Shown piece after piece: positions 45,178 through 54,255 of a DNA stretch of 64,000 nucleotides. A program made the translations under genes and the position numbers. This DNA comes from Alphaproteobacteria bacterium (GTDB taxonomy: Bacteria > Pseudomonadota > Alphaproteobacteria > UBA2966), in NCBI GenBank assembly GCA_018654745.1, contig JABILA010000069.1:1-64000 (forward strand), read 5' to 3'. Every line of letters starts with the position of its first letter. Position 1 is the stretch's first letter. The notes under the pieces are model-generated. The model did no database searches and was not told where the DNA came from. It worked only from the letters and a program-made list of their open reading frames with translations.

Positions 45178-45206
45178 GCGATTCCGTTTATACCGGAATC
45201 GCTTTA
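45178..45206 (+). terminator. Hairpin 2 of the twin pair, likely SDR terminator
   Basis: GCGATTCCG (45178-45186), a seven-base loop and CGGAATCGC (45194-45202), then TTTAGTTT on the plus strand. It overlaps the stop codon of the converging aminotransferase gene. Confidence 0.65.
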
Positions 45207-46595
45207 GTTTGATGTACGCAGTCCACCAGCATCAACCCACTCTTCCGTAGCATTCAATGCAGATGTCAGACGATCAAACATTTCGTTGATTTCAGCTTCA
45301 GTGATAATCAGGGGTGGACACAATCCAATATTGTCACCCATGGCACGGATGATCAGTCCCGCGTCCGTGGCGCACTGACTGAGGTAGGCACCAACGCCCT
45401 GAGTCGGCTGGAAGTTACGCCGGGCTGATTTATCGGCAATCAGTTCGATGGCACCGACCAGTCCTACACCCCGAGCTTCACCGACCAGCGGATGATCCGA
45501 CAAGCCGTTCAGTCGAGCCTGGAAAGTTGGGGATACGCGAGCGGCGTGACCCATCACATCCCATTCTTCCATAAGTTCAAGGTTTTTCAGTGCAACTGCC
45601 GCGGCAACGGGATGGCCCGAATATGTAAAGCCGTGGCCAAACACGCCAATGCGATTACTTTCCTCCATTACCCCTTCAAACATATCATTGTTGATGGCAA
45701 CGGCTGAAATCGGAAGATAGGCCGATGACAGGGCTTTGGCGATGGTAATGGTATCCGGCTTTATGCCAAACGTCTGGCAGCCAAACGGGTTCCCGGTTCT
45801 GCCGAAACCACAAATGACTTCATCGTCCAGAAACATCACATCATGTTTCGCCAAAACCGCTTGTATTTTCTCGAAATAGCCTGCGGGCGGTACGACAACT
45901 CCACCAGCGCCCATTACTGGTTCCGCAATAAAGGCGGCAACGGTTTCAGGGCCTTCGTTGATAATCATTTCATCGAGATTGTTTGCCAGGCGTGACGAAA
46001 ATTCCTCTTCGGATTCGCCATTATTTGCACCATGGTAATAGTGCGGACAGTCCGTATGGAGAATGCGATCAATCGGCAGATCGAAGGAGCGATGATTGAA
46101 GGGAAGACCTGTCAGGCTGGCGGAAGCGATCGTGACGCCGTGATAGGCGCGTTGGCGTGAAATGATCTTTTTCTTGTCCGGCAAGCCACGAGCATTACTG
46201 TAATACCAGACCATCTTGATGAGGCTGTCATTTGCCTCTGATCCAGAATTTGCAAAAAATATTTTCGATTGCTCGATGGGCAACATGCCTGTCAATCTGT
46301 CCGCGAGGTCAATGGCAGGTCCGGTCGATTTGCTGGCGAAGATATGATAGTAGGGAAGTTTTCGCATTTGCTCGGCGGCTGCCTCTACCAGCTCTTCAAC
46401 GCCGAATCCCAATGCTGTGCACCATAGCCCGGCGAGTCCCTCAATATATTCCTTGCCGCTGTCATCATAAACATAGATGCCTTTACCGCGCTCGATGATC
46501 ATAGGCCCTTTCTCGCGATGAACCGCAAGGTTTGTATATGGGTGCAATACCGAAGCAATATCACGCGCCGCAGGTGAATTTCCCAAGTCAGTCAT
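45204..46595 (-). CDS. Class III PLP aminotransferase (omega-amine/putrescine-pyruvate type)
   Basis: The 463-residue fold-type I aminotransferase has the N-terminal VYDDSGKEYIEGLAGLWC-type segment and the PLP phosphate loop FANSGSEANDSLIKM. Near residue 258 is FLDDEVICGFGRTG, and the Schiff-base lysine lies in TIAKALSSAYLPISAV. The LAGLWC and GHGFTYSGHPVA motifs are those of omega-transaminases acting on putrescine, beta-alanine or similar amines with pyruvate. GGAGATAACTG precedes the ATG. It converges with the SDR gene. Confidence 0.9.
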   Translation of the reverse strand: MTDLGNSPAARDIASVLHPYTNLAVHREKGPMIIERGKGIYVYDDSGKEYIEGLAGLWCTALGFGVEELVEAAAEQMRKLPYYHIFASKSTGPAIDLADRLTGMLPIEQSKIFFANSGSEANDSLIKMVWYYSNARGLPDKKKIISRQRAYHGVTIASASLTGLPFNHRSFDLPIDRILHTDCPHYYHGANNGESEEEFSSRLANNLDEMIINEGPETVAAFIAEPVMGAGGVVVPPAGYFEKIQAVLAKHDVMFLDDEVICGFGRTGNPFGCQTFGIKPDTITIAKALSSAYLPISAVAINNDMFEGVMEESNRIGVFGHGFTYSGHPVAAAVALKNLELMEEWDVMGHAARVSPTFQARLNGLSDHPLVGEARGVGLVGAIELIADKSARRNFQPTQGVGAYLSQCATDAGLIIRAMGDNIGLCPPLIITEAEINEMFDRLTSALNATEEWVDAGGLRTSN

Positions 46596-46995
46596 CAGTT
46601 ATCTCCGGTATTTATCGAGGTTTGAAATGCAGACGTATTCCACAGTCGAGTTAAGCAAGTTCGATGGGGGGATGTCAAAGGGGCGAAAACAGAAACAATC
46701 AAGTTGCATGCGGCGCGAAATTCCCTGACCCACACGCTTCATCGGGCATATCGGCAGGAATATCTGGAATTCCGTTTCTACCGCATTGAAATAAAACATA
46801 CATGGTGTGACAAATCACCTCATTATGTGGGGTATAAAAAGATGACATATCTTCATGTCGCAAATTTTCACCTCTCAGGATTCCGAAAATTGTGAGCTGC
46901 CTGTGCAATGTTCTGAAAAGATAAATTGCCTGGTTAGCAGGTTTTCTGGGCTTGGGTGAAACTCAATATTTTACTTACTCGAACGTTTGGGTCGC
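46596..46995. other. Divergent intergenic region, no gene seen
   Basis: These 400 bases separate the divergent aminotransferase and sensor-kinase genes and must hold both promoters. They are AT-rich towards the kinase. GGTGTGACAAATCACC (near 46804) is an imperfect inverted repeat, and GACAT-ATCTTC-ATGTC lies near 46844. I found no RNA gene or supported small ORF. Confidence 0.5.
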
Positions 46996-47703
46996 ATGAA
47001 TCTCTCTGTTGTCACTGATGAAAAAACCAATGTGAGTTCTCTGAAGGGACTTCGCACAGGATATATATTTGTACTGGCCGTTGTCGGTATCCTGTCCCTG
47101 GCGAGTTATTTGTTGCTGGGTACGACCCTGCTTCAACAAGATACGCGCGGTGCCGAGATCAACATGGCTGGCCGCCAAAGAATGCTGACCCAACGAATTG
47201 GATTGTTGCAATTCCGTTTCAGGCAAGCAGACAGCGTTGAAGAAGGCGCAAAAAGCCTTCAGCAAATGACTGAAGCGACTGAACTTATGGAGCGATCCCT
47301 GAACGGATTGACCAGGGGTGACGCTGCAATGGGCGTTTCAGCAGCTTCCAGTCCCGCCTTGAAGGCAATGTATTTTGGCCCGGATATGTTTGTGGAACGG
47401 GACGTTCGAAAGTTCATCACGTTGACTCATCAGTTCATCCAGGCTGCGCAAAGCGGTGGAGGTGTTGTTAATTCCTCTTTACTGATATCCAGTGATTCCT
47501 CCATGAAACTTCTTGCTCAACTGGACAGGATAGTTGGTCAGTACCAGAAGGAAAATGAAGACAAAATAGCGCAAATACAAATACTTAGGCACCTCACAGT
47601 TATTGTGACTTTGGGGGTGTTGTTATTTTCGGGCCTGCTGGTTTTTCGACCAATGGTCACGCGTATTCATCGAAATGTGGCTGAACTGGCAGCGGCAGAG
47701 TAG
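46996..47703 (+). CDS. N-terminal sensor part (PilJ-type domain, two membrane spans) of an interrupted hybrid kinase
   Basis: A 235-residue product from the ATG at 46996 to an in-frame TAG at 47701. The span at about 25-45 (FVLAVVGILSLASYLLL) precedes the PilJ/NarX-type periplasmic motif GAEINMAGRQRMLTQRI. A second span lies near 205-222 (LTVIVTLGVLLFSGLLVF), followed by the start of a signalling linker, AELAAAE. The same frame continues after the stop into PAS and kinase domains with no gap or shift, so this is most likely the 5' part of one gene. As it stands it would make a truncated membrane protein without an output domain. Confidence 0.8.
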   Translation: MNLSVVTDEKTNVSSLKGLRTGYIFVLAVVGILSLASYLLLGTTLLQQDTRGAEINMAGRQRMLTQRIGLLQFRFRQADSVEEGAKSLQQMTEATELMERSLNGLTRGDAAMGVSAASSPALKAMYFGPDMFVERDVRKFITLTHQFIQAAQSGGGVVNSSLLISSDSSMKLLAQLDRIVGQYQKENEDKIAQIQILRHLTVIVTLGVLLFSGLLVFRPMVTRIHRNVAELAAAE

Positions 47704-47739
47704 CGTTTCAGGTCGATTACCCTGTCTTCAAGACTTGGG

Positions 47740-50055
47740 ATGATTATTGGCGAAGGTGAAGAAGGACGGATCGCGGGGTGGAATCCGGCGGCAGAGGAAA
47801 TGTTTGGATATTCGTCGGACGAAGTTCTTGGTCACAGGATATCCATGTTAATCCCCGAAAGATTTCGTGCTGCGCACGATGAGGGATATGCGCGTGCGCG
47901 TGATACGGGACGTTTTGCAAATGGGTTGATTGTTCATCAATTAATGGCGCTGCGTAAAGATGGACATGAGTTCCCGATCGAATTGTCGCTTGGGTCCTGG
48001 GAGAAATCCGGAAAGACATATTTTAGCGGATTTATTGCAGATATATCCGAGCGATTGAAGTCCCGGATAATGACGGATCGGTTGGGGCGTATTGTAGAAA
48101 ATGCCACAAACGAATTCTACCTTTTTGAAGCCGAGACCATGAAGATCGTCTTCGCAAATTCAGGGGCGCTAAAAAATCTGGGTTACAAGTTTGAAGATTT
48201 CCTTGAACTTACCCCTCTGGATCTGGTTCAGGGGTTTGCCTATGAGGCCTTCGAAAAAGCCGTTCAACCCTTGCGATCCGGAACAAGTGATGTTGTTTAT
48301 TTTACGGAAACAATGATCCGTGCAAACAGTAGTACGTATGATGCGGAAGTCGTCGTGCAATTGATGCAAAATGAAAATCCACCTTTGTTTCTTGCTGTTG
48401 TGAGTGATGTTTCTGACCGGGTGACTTTGGAGCAGTCTTTGCGCAGATCCCAGAAACTGGAAGCTGTGGGACAGTTAGCGGGTGGTATTGCCCACGATTT
48501 CAATAATTTGCTGGGCATCATTCTGGGAAACCTGGAGATGCTGTCACGCAAGGCGGAACTGGATGACAGGAATATCCGGCGGGTTGATACGTCGCTGAAA
48601 GCCACGAAACGGGCCGCTGATCTTACCAAGCAAATTCTCGGTTTCTCTCGTTTGAATCCGGCCCATCCTGAGAATGTGAACGTAAACAATGTTCTTTCGG
48701 GCATGCATACTCTGATCCAACAATCCGCTGGTCGAAATGTAGCCGTTGAGCTCAAGCTCCAGGATGATTTGTGGGCGACCAATCTTGATCAGGGCGATCT
48801 TGAAGATGCAATCGTAAATCTTTGTGTGAACGCTGGTCACGCGATGGAAAATGGTGGAAACCTCAACGTCGAAACCAGGAACGTGACACTGGATCAAGGG
48901 GAAATCGGGGTAAATTCGACGACGGAGTTTGTGGCTGTAAGCATCAGTGACAACGGAGATGGTATTTCGCGGGAAAATCAGGAAAAAATCTTTGAACCAT
49001 TTTTCACAACAAAGGAAAAAGGTCAGGGGACAGGTCTTGGATTGGCAATGGTCTTCGGGTTTGTTCATCGTTCCAAAGGCGAAGTGAAAGTCTATTCCGA
49101 ACTGGGCATGGGAACGACATTTACACTCTATCTGCCACGCTCACTGATCGAGATGTCATTGGCGGAAGAGGATGCGCTTGCACCTGAGTCGATAGATGTG
49201 AACGGTCTTTTTGGCGGTTCAGAAAAAATACTTATCGTTGATGATGAAAGCGAACTGGCTGAAGTCGCTGCTGAATATCTCTCCGGTGTTGGATATGAGG
49301 TTTTGGTCGCGAATAATGCGGAGGCAGCATTGCTGCTGGTTCAACAACATTCTGACATTGCGCTGGTTTTTACCGACATCGTCATGCCAGGTGGCATGAA
49401 CGGATTTCAACTTGCTGTGAAACTGTTCCAGACCACGCCCGGGGTCAAGGTGATATTGACCTCTGGCTTCGCGTGGGAAGGGGACAAGGCGATGCAATCA
49501 AGCGTGCAGTTTGTTAAATATTGTGTTCAGGATATTGTTCGTAAACCGTATCAGGAAAAGGAATTCCTGCAACGTGTCAGACATTCTCTCGATTGGGAAG
49601 ATTTGATAAAATGGACAGATGATCTGGACACAGGTGTGCCGACAATTGACGAAGATCATCGACTGCTTGGTGCATTGCTGAATATTGCCAGGGTATCAGT
49701 CATGCGTGGTGAAAGTGATGACAGAATTCGCACAATTCTTGGCGACCTGACATCCTGTACCATCTATCATTTTGATCGTGAGGAAGTTGTCATGGGCATC
49801 GTCGACTATCCGGATTGTGATGCACAGATGTTGATCCATAAAATGTCGTTGTCTCGCCTGATGCGGCTTGTGTCAAAATATGAAGCGTCCGGCAATATTG
49901 TCGATGCGAGGCAAATTGTCGATTTTCTCAGGGACTGGTTGATGAGCCATATCGAAGAATCAAGGCAAATCTATCCGACTCTGACAAAAGGCCATAATCA
50001 ACAAATACGCGCAGCCGTTGAAGAAATTGGCCACCAATCACGGGAAGAAACGTAA
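47740..50055 (+). CDS. PAS-PAS-histidine kinase-receiver-hemerythrin part of the interrupted hybrid kinase
   Basis: 771 residues from the first ATG after the amber codon. Domains in order are PAS 1 (1-105, GWNPAAEEMFGYSSDEVLG), PAS 2 (about 115-230), and HisKA with the phosphoacceptor His252 in GGIAHDFNNLL. HATPase follows (about 350-470, with ISDNGDGIS and GQGTGLGLAM), then a receiver domain with Asp546 in VFTDIVMP and the lysine in VRKPY, and a hemerythrin-like domain (about 612-760). In the hemerythrin domain the ligands in IDEDH, YHFDRE, one His of the HxxxH pair and SHI are kept, but one His is Gln and the bridging Asp is Arg. The ATG has no good ribosome-binding site. The REC-EAL gene downstream is the likely partner. 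Confidence 0.85.
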   Translation: MIIGEGEEGRIAGWNPAAEEMFGYSSDEVLGHRISMLIPERFRAAHDEGYARARDTGRFANGLIVHQLMALRKDGHEFPIELSLGSWEKSGKTYFSGFIADISERLKSRIMTDRLGRIVENATNEFYLFEAETMKIVFANSGALKNLGYKFEDFLELTPLDLVQGFAYEAFEKAVQPLRSGTSDVVYFTETMIRANSSTYDAEVVVQLMQNENPPLFLAVVSDVSDRVTLEQSLRRSQKLEAVGQLAGGIAHDFNNLLGIILGNLEMLSRKAELDDRNIRRVDTSLKATKRAADLTKQILGFSRLNPAHPENVNVNNVLSGMHTLIQQSAGRNVAVELKLQDDLWATNLDQGDLEDAIVNLCVNAGHAMENGGNLNVETRNVTLDQGEIGVNSTTEFVAVSISDNGDGISRENQEKIFEPFFTTKEKGQGTGLGLAMVFGFVHRSKGEVKVYSELGMGTTFTLYLPRSLIEMSLAEEDALAPESIDVNGLFGGSEKILIVDDESELAEVAAEYLSGVGYEVLVANNAEAALLLVQQHSDIALVFTDIVMPGGMNGFQLAVKLFQTTPGVKVILTSGFAWEGDKAMQSSVQFVKYCVQDIVRKPYQEKEFLQRVRHSLDWEDLIKWTDDLDTGVPTIDEDHRLLGALLNIARVSVMRGESDDRIRTILGDLTSCTIYHFDREEVVMGIVDYPDCDAQMLIHKMSLSRLMRLVSKYEASGNIVDARQIVDFLRDWLMSHIEESRQIYPTLTKGHNQQIRAAVEEIGHQSREET

Positions 50056-50115
50056 TATGTTGTTACCTTGTCCCGACCTGAATCCTTTGTCGGAAATTTG
50101 TCAGGAGTATGCAGC

Positions 50116-51321
50116 TTGAGTCGTTCTCTCCTTGTTGTTGATGACGAAATGGACATTTGCGAATTCGTCCAGGATGTTGCTGAAGATATGGCGTTCCTGG
50201 TCACAACGACGACGACGACCTATGATTTCGATGCCGTTTACGTTGATGGACTGGATGCGATCATTCTGGATCTGTCGATGCCGGATCAAGACGGTATTGA
50301 AGTTATCCGGTATCTGGCTGAAGCCGGCTGTCGCGCAGCACTCGTTCTAATGAGTGGACTGGACAGTGGTGTCCTCGCGACCGCTGAACGCCTCGCCCGG
50401 GAAAGAGGTTTGACTGTCATTGGTGCGCTCACAAAACCGATTGAGGTCGCAACGCTTGAAGAGCTATTGGATCAGGTGCCATCCGCAGACGGAAAAACTG
50501 TTCAGACACTAACGGTGCCGACAGAACCTTCCAACTCCATTCCGGCAGAAGAACTCGCCATAGCTATCCGTGAGGGGCAAATCGTTCCGTGGTTTCAACC
50601 TCGTATCCGACTTGAAGATATGTCTTTCGTCGGCGTCGAAGCTCTCGCCAGGTGGCAGCATCCTGATCGGGGATTGATCCCGCCCGACAAGTTTATTCAA
50701 CTGGCAGAAAACAACTATCTGATTGATGCTCTAACCGATACCATGGTCAACCAGTCGCTTGCGGCGGTTGCAGGTTGGCAACAGATGGGGCTGACTGTCG
50801 ACGTCTCGATAAATTATGCGGCCCCTTCACTTGCAGATTTGAATTTGCCAGACGATCTTTCGCGCCGGGTGTCCAGTCATGGATTAACAGCCAACCGGGT
50901 TACCGTCGAAATAACGGAAAGTTCGGTTTTGACGGAGCTGCAGAATTCCCTGGATGTCTTGACCCGTTTAAGAATGAAGGGGTTTCAGCTGTCGATTGAT
51001 GACTTTGGAACTGGTTTTTCATCCATGCAGCAGCTGCAAAACATCCCGTTCACTGAACTGAAAATTGATCAGTCCTTTGTCAAACGTGCCCTTGGCGATG
51101 CAGATGCGAAGGCCATCGTTGAAACGACCGTTGAACTGGGGCGCCGGCTGGACATGTCTGTCATTGCCGAGGGTGTCGAAGACCTGGAAACGCTGGAATT
51201 ATTGCACCGTTGCGATTGTGAGCAAATCCAGGGCTACTTCATCGCCAAACCGATGCCAGGAGATCAAATTCCGGCATGGGCTGACGACTGGACCTCTGTA
51301 GCGGAAACGCTCAAATCCTGA
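50116..51321 (+). CDS. Response regulator with EAL domain (c-di-GMP phosphodiesterase)
   Basis: The 401-residue protein starts at a TTG with AGGAG eight bases upstream; an open frame from 50068 has no such site. The receiver domain has VVDDEMD, phosphoacceptor Asp52 in LDLSMP and the lysine in LTKP. The EAL domain (about 155-395) keeps the catalytic set: E in VGVEALARW, N in SINYAAP, E in VEITES, the aspartate pair in DDFGTG, K in LKIDQSF and E in AEGVED. It should hydrolyse c-di-GMP under control of phosphorylation, most likely by the adjacent kinase. No GGDEF domain is fused. Confidence 0.92.
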   Translation: MSRSLLVVDDEMDICEFVQDVAEDMAFLVTTTTTTYDFDAVYVDGLDAIILDLSMPDQDGIEVIRYLAEAGCRAALVLMSGLDSGVLATAERLARERGLTVIGALTKPIEVATLEELLDQVPSADGKTVQTLTVPTEPSNSIPAEELAIAIREGQIVPWFQPRIRLEDMSFVGVEALARWQHPDRGLIPPDKFIQLAENNYLIDALTDTMVNQSLAAVAGWQQMGLTVDVSINYAAPSLADLNLPDDLSRRVSSHGLTANRVTVEITESSVLTELQNSLDVLTRLRMKGFQLSIDDFGTGFSSMQQLQNIPFTELKIDQSFVKRALGDADAKAIVETTVELGRRLDMSVIAEGVEDLETLELLHRCDCEQIQGYFIAKPMPGDQIPAWADDWTSVAETLKS

Positions 51322-51470
51322 CGGTGGCCGGCAACGTGACCTATGGTCCGGCCGGATGAAATCTTTCCTCGTTTATCTCTGGTTTCCTGCATGAAATAAC
51401 GGCAATATTCTGCTTCACGGTTCAGACAGCCAGATATCATCAAGTACTTTTGCCATAAAGAGGAAGTCCC

Positions 51471-53099
51471 ATGCTCGGAATCATGCAAGATCGGCCTTTG
51501 CTGATCTCATCGTTGATCGACTACGCTGCCCAATATCATGGAGAGGGTGCGATTGTTTCGAGGACGGTTGAAGGGCCAATTCACCGATACACCTACACTG
51601 ACGCCTGGAAGCGATCAAAAAAGCTGGCCAAGGCGTTGCAAAAACTTGACGTCAAACTTGGTGATCGTGTTGCCACGCTGGCCTGGAACGGGTTCCGGCA
51701 TTTTGAGCTTTATTACGGGGTTTCAGGAATTGGTGCCGTGTTGCACACAATCAACCCCCGCCTGTTCGCCGAGCAGATCATCTATATCGTCAACCATGCG
51801 GAAGACGACTACATCTTCACCGACCTGACATTTGTGCCGCTGCTGGAACAAATCCAGGATAAATTCTCCGGCGTCAAAGGCTTCGTCGTTATGACCGATG
51901 AAGAGCATATGCCCGACACGACCCTGGAAAATGTTCTTTGCTACGAGACCTTGCTTGCAGCGGAAGATGACGAATTTGAATGGCCGGCATTTGACGAAAA
52001 TACCGCGTCGTCGTTGTGCTACACCTCTGGTACGACCGGCAACCCCAAAGGTGTGCTCTATTCACACCGGTCCACCGTATTGCACAGTTTTATCGTTTGC
52101 ATGAAAGACACGCTGGGACTTTCCAGCATGGAAACTGTGTTGCCGGTTGTCCCGATGTTCCACGCCAATTGCTGGGGCATTGCTTATGCGGCACCCATGT
52201 GTGGCGCCAAACTGGTCTTTCCGGGAGCAGGCATGGATGGTGCCAGCGTCTATGAATTGCTGGACAGCGAAAATGTTACATTAACGGCGGGTGTGCCGAC
52301 TGTATGGCTCATGTTGCTGAACCACATGCGCGAGAACAAACTGACGCTTGATGTTCTGGAACGCGTCATTTGCGGCGGTTCCGCAGCACCAAGAGCCATG
52401 ATCGAGGAATTCGAAGAAGCTCACGGTGCACGCATGATCCATGCCTGGGGCATGACGGAAATGAGCCCGATCGGCACCTGCGGGACACTGAAAACCGGTA
52501 TGGAGAAATTCACCCCAAAAGAGCGTTACGACATCCAGGAAAAGCAGGGCCGGGGAACCTACGGCGTCGAAATGAAGATTATTGACGACGATGGAAACGA
52601 GCAACCACGCGATGGTGTTGCCTTCGGGAATTTGCTTGTTCGCGGCCCGGCTATTTGTGCTGGGTATTACAAAGGGGACGGTGGACAGGTTCTTGATGAT
52701 GATGGCTGGTTTGATACAGGCGACGTCGCCAATATCGACGATCAGGGATATATGCAAATCGTTGACCGATCCAAGGACGTTATCAAGACCGGTGGTGAAT
52801 GGATCAGTTCCATTGACCTGGAAAACACGGCCGTTGGACATCCCGAAGTCGTGGAAGCATGCGTCATTGGCGTTTATCACCCCAAGTGGGATGAGCGGCC
52901 CTTGTTGCTGGTGATCAAGTCAGCGGGAAGTTCACTGGATGCTGCCGGCATGTTGTCCTACCTGGAAGACAAGATCGTAAAGTGGTGGATGCCGGATGAT
53001 GTCGTTTTCGTTGATGAATTGCCTCATACGGCGACAGGCAAGTTGCTGAAGTCCCAGTTGCGTGAGGAATACAAGGACTACAAGCTGCCAACAGCCTGA
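51471..53099 (+). CDS. Long-chain fatty acid-CoA ligase (AMP-binding)
   Basis: The 542-residue ANL-superfamily enzyme has the P-loop-like [16 protein letters not shown] near residue 180, [10 protein letters not shown] near 322, GWFDTGDVA near 415, and the A10 lysine in [11 protein letters not shown] near the C-terminus. It activates a fatty or other carboxylic acid to its CoA thioester. It is closest in pattern to medium/long-chain ligases of the DmdB/FadD3-like group. AGGAAG precedes the ATG, and a strong terminator follows the gene. Confidence 0.92.
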   Translation: MLGIMQDRPLLISSLIDYAAQYHGEGAIVSRTVEGPIHRYTYTDAWKRSKKLAKALQKLDVKLGDRVATLAWNGFRHFELYYGVSGIGAVLHTINPRLFAEQIIYIVNHAEDDYIFTDLTFVPLLEQIQDKFSGVKGFVVMTDEEHMPDTTLENVLCYETLLAAEDDEFEWPAFDENTASSLCYTSGTTGNPKGVLYSHRSTVLHSFIVCMKDTLGLSSMETVLPVVPMFHANCWGIAYAAPMCGAKLVFPGAGMDGASVYELLDSENVTLTAGVPTVWLMLLNHMRENKLTLDVLERVICGGSAAPRAMIEEFEEAHGARMIHAWGMTEMSPIGTCGTLKTGMEKFTPKERYDIQEKQGRGTYGVEMKIIDDDGNEQPRDGVAFGNLLVRGPAICAGYYKGDGGQVLDDDGWFDTGDVANIDDQGYMQIVDRSKDVIKTGGEWISSIDLENTAVGHPEVVEACVIGVYHPKWDERPLLLVIKSAGSSLDAAGMLSYLEDKIVKWWMPDDVVFVDELPHTATGKLLKSQLREEYKDYKLPTA

Positions 53100-53141
53100 A
53101 TTCCCTCTTTATTGCTGAGGTGAAATGCAGATATGAGATGA

Positions 53142-53175
53142 GCGCCCCCCGGTTTCAACCGGCGGGGCGTTTTCT
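53142..53175 (+). terminator. Rho-independent terminator of the acyl-CoA ligase gene
   Basis: A GC-rich stem, GCGCCCCCCGGTT pairing with CCGGCGGGGCG, closed by a short TCAA-type loop and followed by TTTTCT. It lies 42 bases after the stop and touches the stop of the converging metallo-hydrolase gene. Confidence 0.8.
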
Positions 53176-54079
53176 ATTTCCCGAGCCGGTATTCTGATTT
53201 CAAAGTTGGAATCCCATCGCACCGAACTTCACCGATTTCGGTCAGATGGACCATATGGGAAAGAACTGATCTTTGCGCGGCAGGGTGCAGGAAAGCCGGG
53301 ACATCCGCATACATTGTTTCAACCATTTCCGGTATGCCCTGAATGCCGTCTTTCAGACAGCTGATAATCTGGTCGTTTCGGGCCTCGCGGTGCGCGATGT
53401 AGCTCCTGACAAAATCCTCTGGATTTTCTATCGCTGGACCATGACAAGGCCGATATAAAACGTCGTCCCGGGGGAGCATCAGATCAAGGCTGCGCATGTA
53501 AGCTTGCATATCTCCGTCGGGCGGCGCGACGATTGTTGTCGACCAGCCCATGATGTGATCGCCGGTAAAGACCGTTTTCTCTTCTTTCAGGGCGAAACAA
53601 ATGTGGTTTGATGTGTGGCCAGGTGTGTGCAGGGCTTCGAATGTCCAACCATCGCCCTCGACGATATCTCCGTGGCGCAATTTGTGATCCGGCTTGAAAT
53701 TATGGTCCGCACCTTCTTCCACCATACCCCCGGCTTCTGGTCGACCTGAACCATGAGGACCAAAACCCCATGTCTGTGCCCCCGTTTGTTCCTTGATAGC
53801 CGCTGCCGCTGGTGAATGGTCCATATGTGTATGGGTAACCAGTATGTGGCTGACCGTTCGCCCTTCAACGGCTTTCAGTGTCGCTTCAATGTGCCCGTCC
53901 AATGCAGGGCCCGGGTCGATGATTGCAACATTATCATCGCCGACGATGAACGTTCCTGTGCCCTTGAACGTGAAAGGGCCTGGATTTTCCGCGACAACGC
54001 GACGGACCAGTGGAGACATGGTTTGAGCGCTGCCATAGTCGACGTCATCATCTTTGTTGAACGGGATACCGTTACTCAT
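53174..54079 (-). CDS. Metallo-beta-lactamase fold hydrolase (LACTB2-like)
   Basis: The 301-residue protein has the dimetal motif THTHMDHSPAAA, histidine in TPGHTSNHICF, aspartate in VFTGDHIMGW and histidine in CHGPAIEN. The length and the C-terminal winged-helix-like segment (AAQRSVLSHMVHLTEIGEV) match the LACTB2/MBL hydrolase family. The substrate may be a nucleic acid or a thioester and is not known. CAGGAAAATACG precedes the ATG. It is divergent from amn. Confidence 0.88.
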   Translation of the reverse strand: MSNGIPFNKDDDVDYGSAQTMSPLVRRVVAENPGPFTFKGTGTFIVGDDNVAIIDPGPALDGHIEATLKAVEGRTVSHILVTHTHMDHSPAAAAIKEQTGAQTWGFGPHGSGRPEAGGMVEEGADHNFKPDHKLRHGDIVEGDGWTFEALHTPGHTSNHICFALKEEKTVFTGDHIMGWSTTIVAPPDGDMQAYMRSLDLMLPRDDVLYRPCHGPAIENPEDFVRSYIAHREARNDQIISCLKDGIQGIPEMVETMYADVPAFLHPAAQRSVLSHMVHLTEIGEVRCDGIPTLKSEYRLGK

Positions 54080-54150
54080 CGTATTTTCCTGGGTTTGAAA
54101 GAATTCAAAATTGCGGGTGTAACTTCAAAAAATCAAGACTATATAAGTCA

Positions 54151-54221
54151 ACTACCAGGTGCCAGAGAGCAATTTCCACAAGAAATTCGATCCGATAGCG
54201 TCGGAGAAGAAAACTGGTAGT
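54151..54221 (+). promoter_or_regulatory. Structured leader candidate upstream of amn
   Basis: ACTACCAG (54151-54158) pairs with CTGGTAGT (54214-54221) and encloses a TCCGA-TAGCG-TCGGA hairpin (54191-54205). It ends 34 bases before the amn ATG, which has only a weak ribosome-binding site. It does not match a riboswitch class I know. Confidence 0.3.
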
Positions 54222-54255
54222 GTTTGGGATTGATAAAAAGTGATAGTGATATGGC

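Noticed and set aside
46804..46820. TGTGACAAATCACC as a CRP/FNR-type site
   Set aside because: The half-sites are separated by four bases instead of six and the right half is imperfect.
46704..46895. 63-codon ORF in the gap before the sensor kinase
   Set aside because: There is no ribosome-binding site, no recognisable protein features, and the gap is needed for two divergent promoters.
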